Positions 63,202 through 64,000 of a DNA stretch of 64,000 nt are shown piece by piece. The DNA is from Moesziomyces globuligerus (taxonomy: Eukaryota > Basidiomycota > Ustilaginomycetes > Ustilaginales > Ustilaginaceae): NCBI GenBank assembly GCA_030849465.1, contig JARVLF010000019.1:186001-250000 (forward strand). The letters are read 5' to 3'. The first letter of the stretch is position 1. Each line of letters opens with the position of its first letter. The position numbers and the translations under genes are program-made. The notes under the pieces were generated by a model that saw nothing but the letters and a program-made list of their open reading frames with translations, made no database searches and was not told the DNA's origin.

Positions 63202-64000
63202 TTAAATGAGGGCGAAAGCGCCAGCGGCCGAGGCGAGGATGACGGCGGCGGCGGTGAACGAGATGACGCGCAGCATGTCAAAGTGGGCAGCCGCGGCCGA
63301 AGTGGTGCCCGGGCCCGAGCTCGAGCTGCCGGGACCACTGGGCGAGGTGGAGCCTGCGTTCGGCGTCTGCTTGGACACGGGCATGGTGAAGGTCGACGTA
63401 GCGCCACCCTGACCACCAGGGGCCGAGCCTCCCGCTGCTGGAGCATTCGAATCGGGCTTGGGGTCGTCGTTGATGGTGGGCATGTTCTCCAGATTATCCG
63501 GCTGGGAGTAGCCAGGGATCTGCAGATCCGGAGCGCCTGCCACGCTGCAGATGCTCTTGATGACGCCCGCAGCGCCATGGAACTGCTGAGGACAGGTGAC
63601 ATTGATACAGGCAAAAGTACCTTCGACAAATTGGGGAGCCTTGCAGAAGCAGTCCGGTTTGCTGAGATCGGTACCGCATCCGGCGCCCTCGGTCGACTTG
63701 GAGGCGCACTGCGTCACACACTGGCCATTGTGACCACTGTTGCGCTTCTTGCCACCGCCTTGCGGGTCCTTGGCATCCTGATCGCCATCGGTCGCATCGT
63801 CGCTGCCGCCCATCGTGTGCTTCGAGTTGGCCAGGATCGTCTTGGCGTCCGATCCACCCTGGGGCGACGAGATCGATCCCATATCCATGTCGTCGTGGTC
63901 TCCGTCCGGCGAGTCGGACAGCTGACGAGGCTGAGCAGCGGGCGCCGACTTGCCTCCCTGACCGGGCTGCTCGGGAAGCTGAGAAGCTGCAGGCGACGCA
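63202..64000 (-). CDS. CFEM-domain protein, probably GPI-anchored, 5' partial
   Basis: C-terminal part of a fungal cell-surface protein; the frame remains open to the window's right edge, so the N-terminus is missing. The visible part has an Asp/Gly/Gln-rich spacer, then a CFEM domain with eight cysteines in the expected order: QCVTQC, GAGC, the D-containing GTDLSKPDCFC, TFACINVTC and SICSVAG. The Asp before the fourth Cys corresponds to the haem-iron ligand of characterised CFEM proteins. A Ser/Gly/Pro-rich stalk (SGPGSSSSGPG) follows and the protein ends in a hydrophobic segment (VISFTAAAVILASAAGAFALI) without charged tail, typical of a GPI-anchor signal. CFEM proteins act in haem/iron capture or host interaction; which applies here is unknown. 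Converges on the GH27 remnant. Confidence 0.88.
   Translation of the reverse strand, partial: ASPAASQLPEQPGQGGKSAPAAQPRQLSDSPDGDHDDMDMGSISSPQGGSDAKTILANSKHTMGGSDDATDGDQDAKDPQGGGKKRNSGHNGQCVTQCASKSTEGAGCGTDLSKPDCFCKAPQFVEGTFACINVTCPQQFHGAAGVIKSICSVAGAPDLQIPGYSQPDNLENMPTINDDPKPDSNAPAAGGSAPGGQGGATSTFTMPVSKQTPNAGSTSPSGPGSSSSGPGTTSAAAAHFDMLRVISFTAAAVILASAAGAFALI

Overview
The window looks like nuclear chromosomal DNA of a smut-type basidiomycete (Ustilaginales). Coding DNA is GC-rich and mostly intron-free, and genes are packed tightly on both strands. Where introns occur they are GT-AG and short (about 60-105 nt), often with a CTAAC- or TGAC-like branch site. The closest family matches are fungal housekeeping proteins. 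An intact Argonaute gene argues against Ustilago maydis, which is known to have lost RNAi, and fits an RNAi-retaining relative of the Ustilago hordei / Sporisorium type. The species is an inference.

Layout. 0-9.2 kb: an ORT1-like mitochondrial ornithine carrier on a very long disordered N-terminus (5' end outside the window), an NAD(P)-binding/epoxide hydrolase fusion, a DUF4604 protein and an unrecognised protein. 10-21.2 kb: alpha-COP, CCZ1 and glycine decarboxylase P-protein. 21.5-30.3 kb, minus strand: cytosolic PheRS beta, an EST1/SMG7-like protein and Argonaute. 30.9-34.9 kb: a three-exon DUF2461 protein, proteasome beta-4 (PRE1) and a Mis12/MTW1 kinetochore protein. 34.9-39.1 kb: gene-poor, except for a fatty-acid hydroxylase/sterol desaturase family enzyme with a TATA box and tandem 14-bp repeats upstream. 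39.1-54.2 kb: a 9.4-kb TEL1/ATM kinase, TYR1, SNRNP27, a complex I NDUFB4-like subunit and a PX-domain protein. 54.5-62.05 kb: a nearly complete LINE (non-LTR) retrotransposon with two overlapping ORFs. 62.05-64 kb: a 5'-truncated GH27 alpha-galactosidase directly abutting the LINE tail, then a partial CFEM/GPI-type protein.

Apart from the retroelement this is ordinary core-gene territory without an operon or metabolic cluster. Neighbouring genes act in unrelated pathways: vesicle traffic, amino-acid metabolism, translation, chromosome segregation and DNA damage signalling.

The most interesting material is the LINE. Its ORF2 ends in a textbook PCNA-binding (PIP-box) motif behind two cysteine clusters, its reverse transcriptase reads YADN instead of YADD, four perfect hairpins lie upstream of ORF1, and its (TAA)8 tail joins GH27 right at the active-site motif while the other half of GH27 is missing. 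The Argonaute is also notable for a DEDD slicer tetrad and an RGG box placed inside the protein rather than at its N-terminus.
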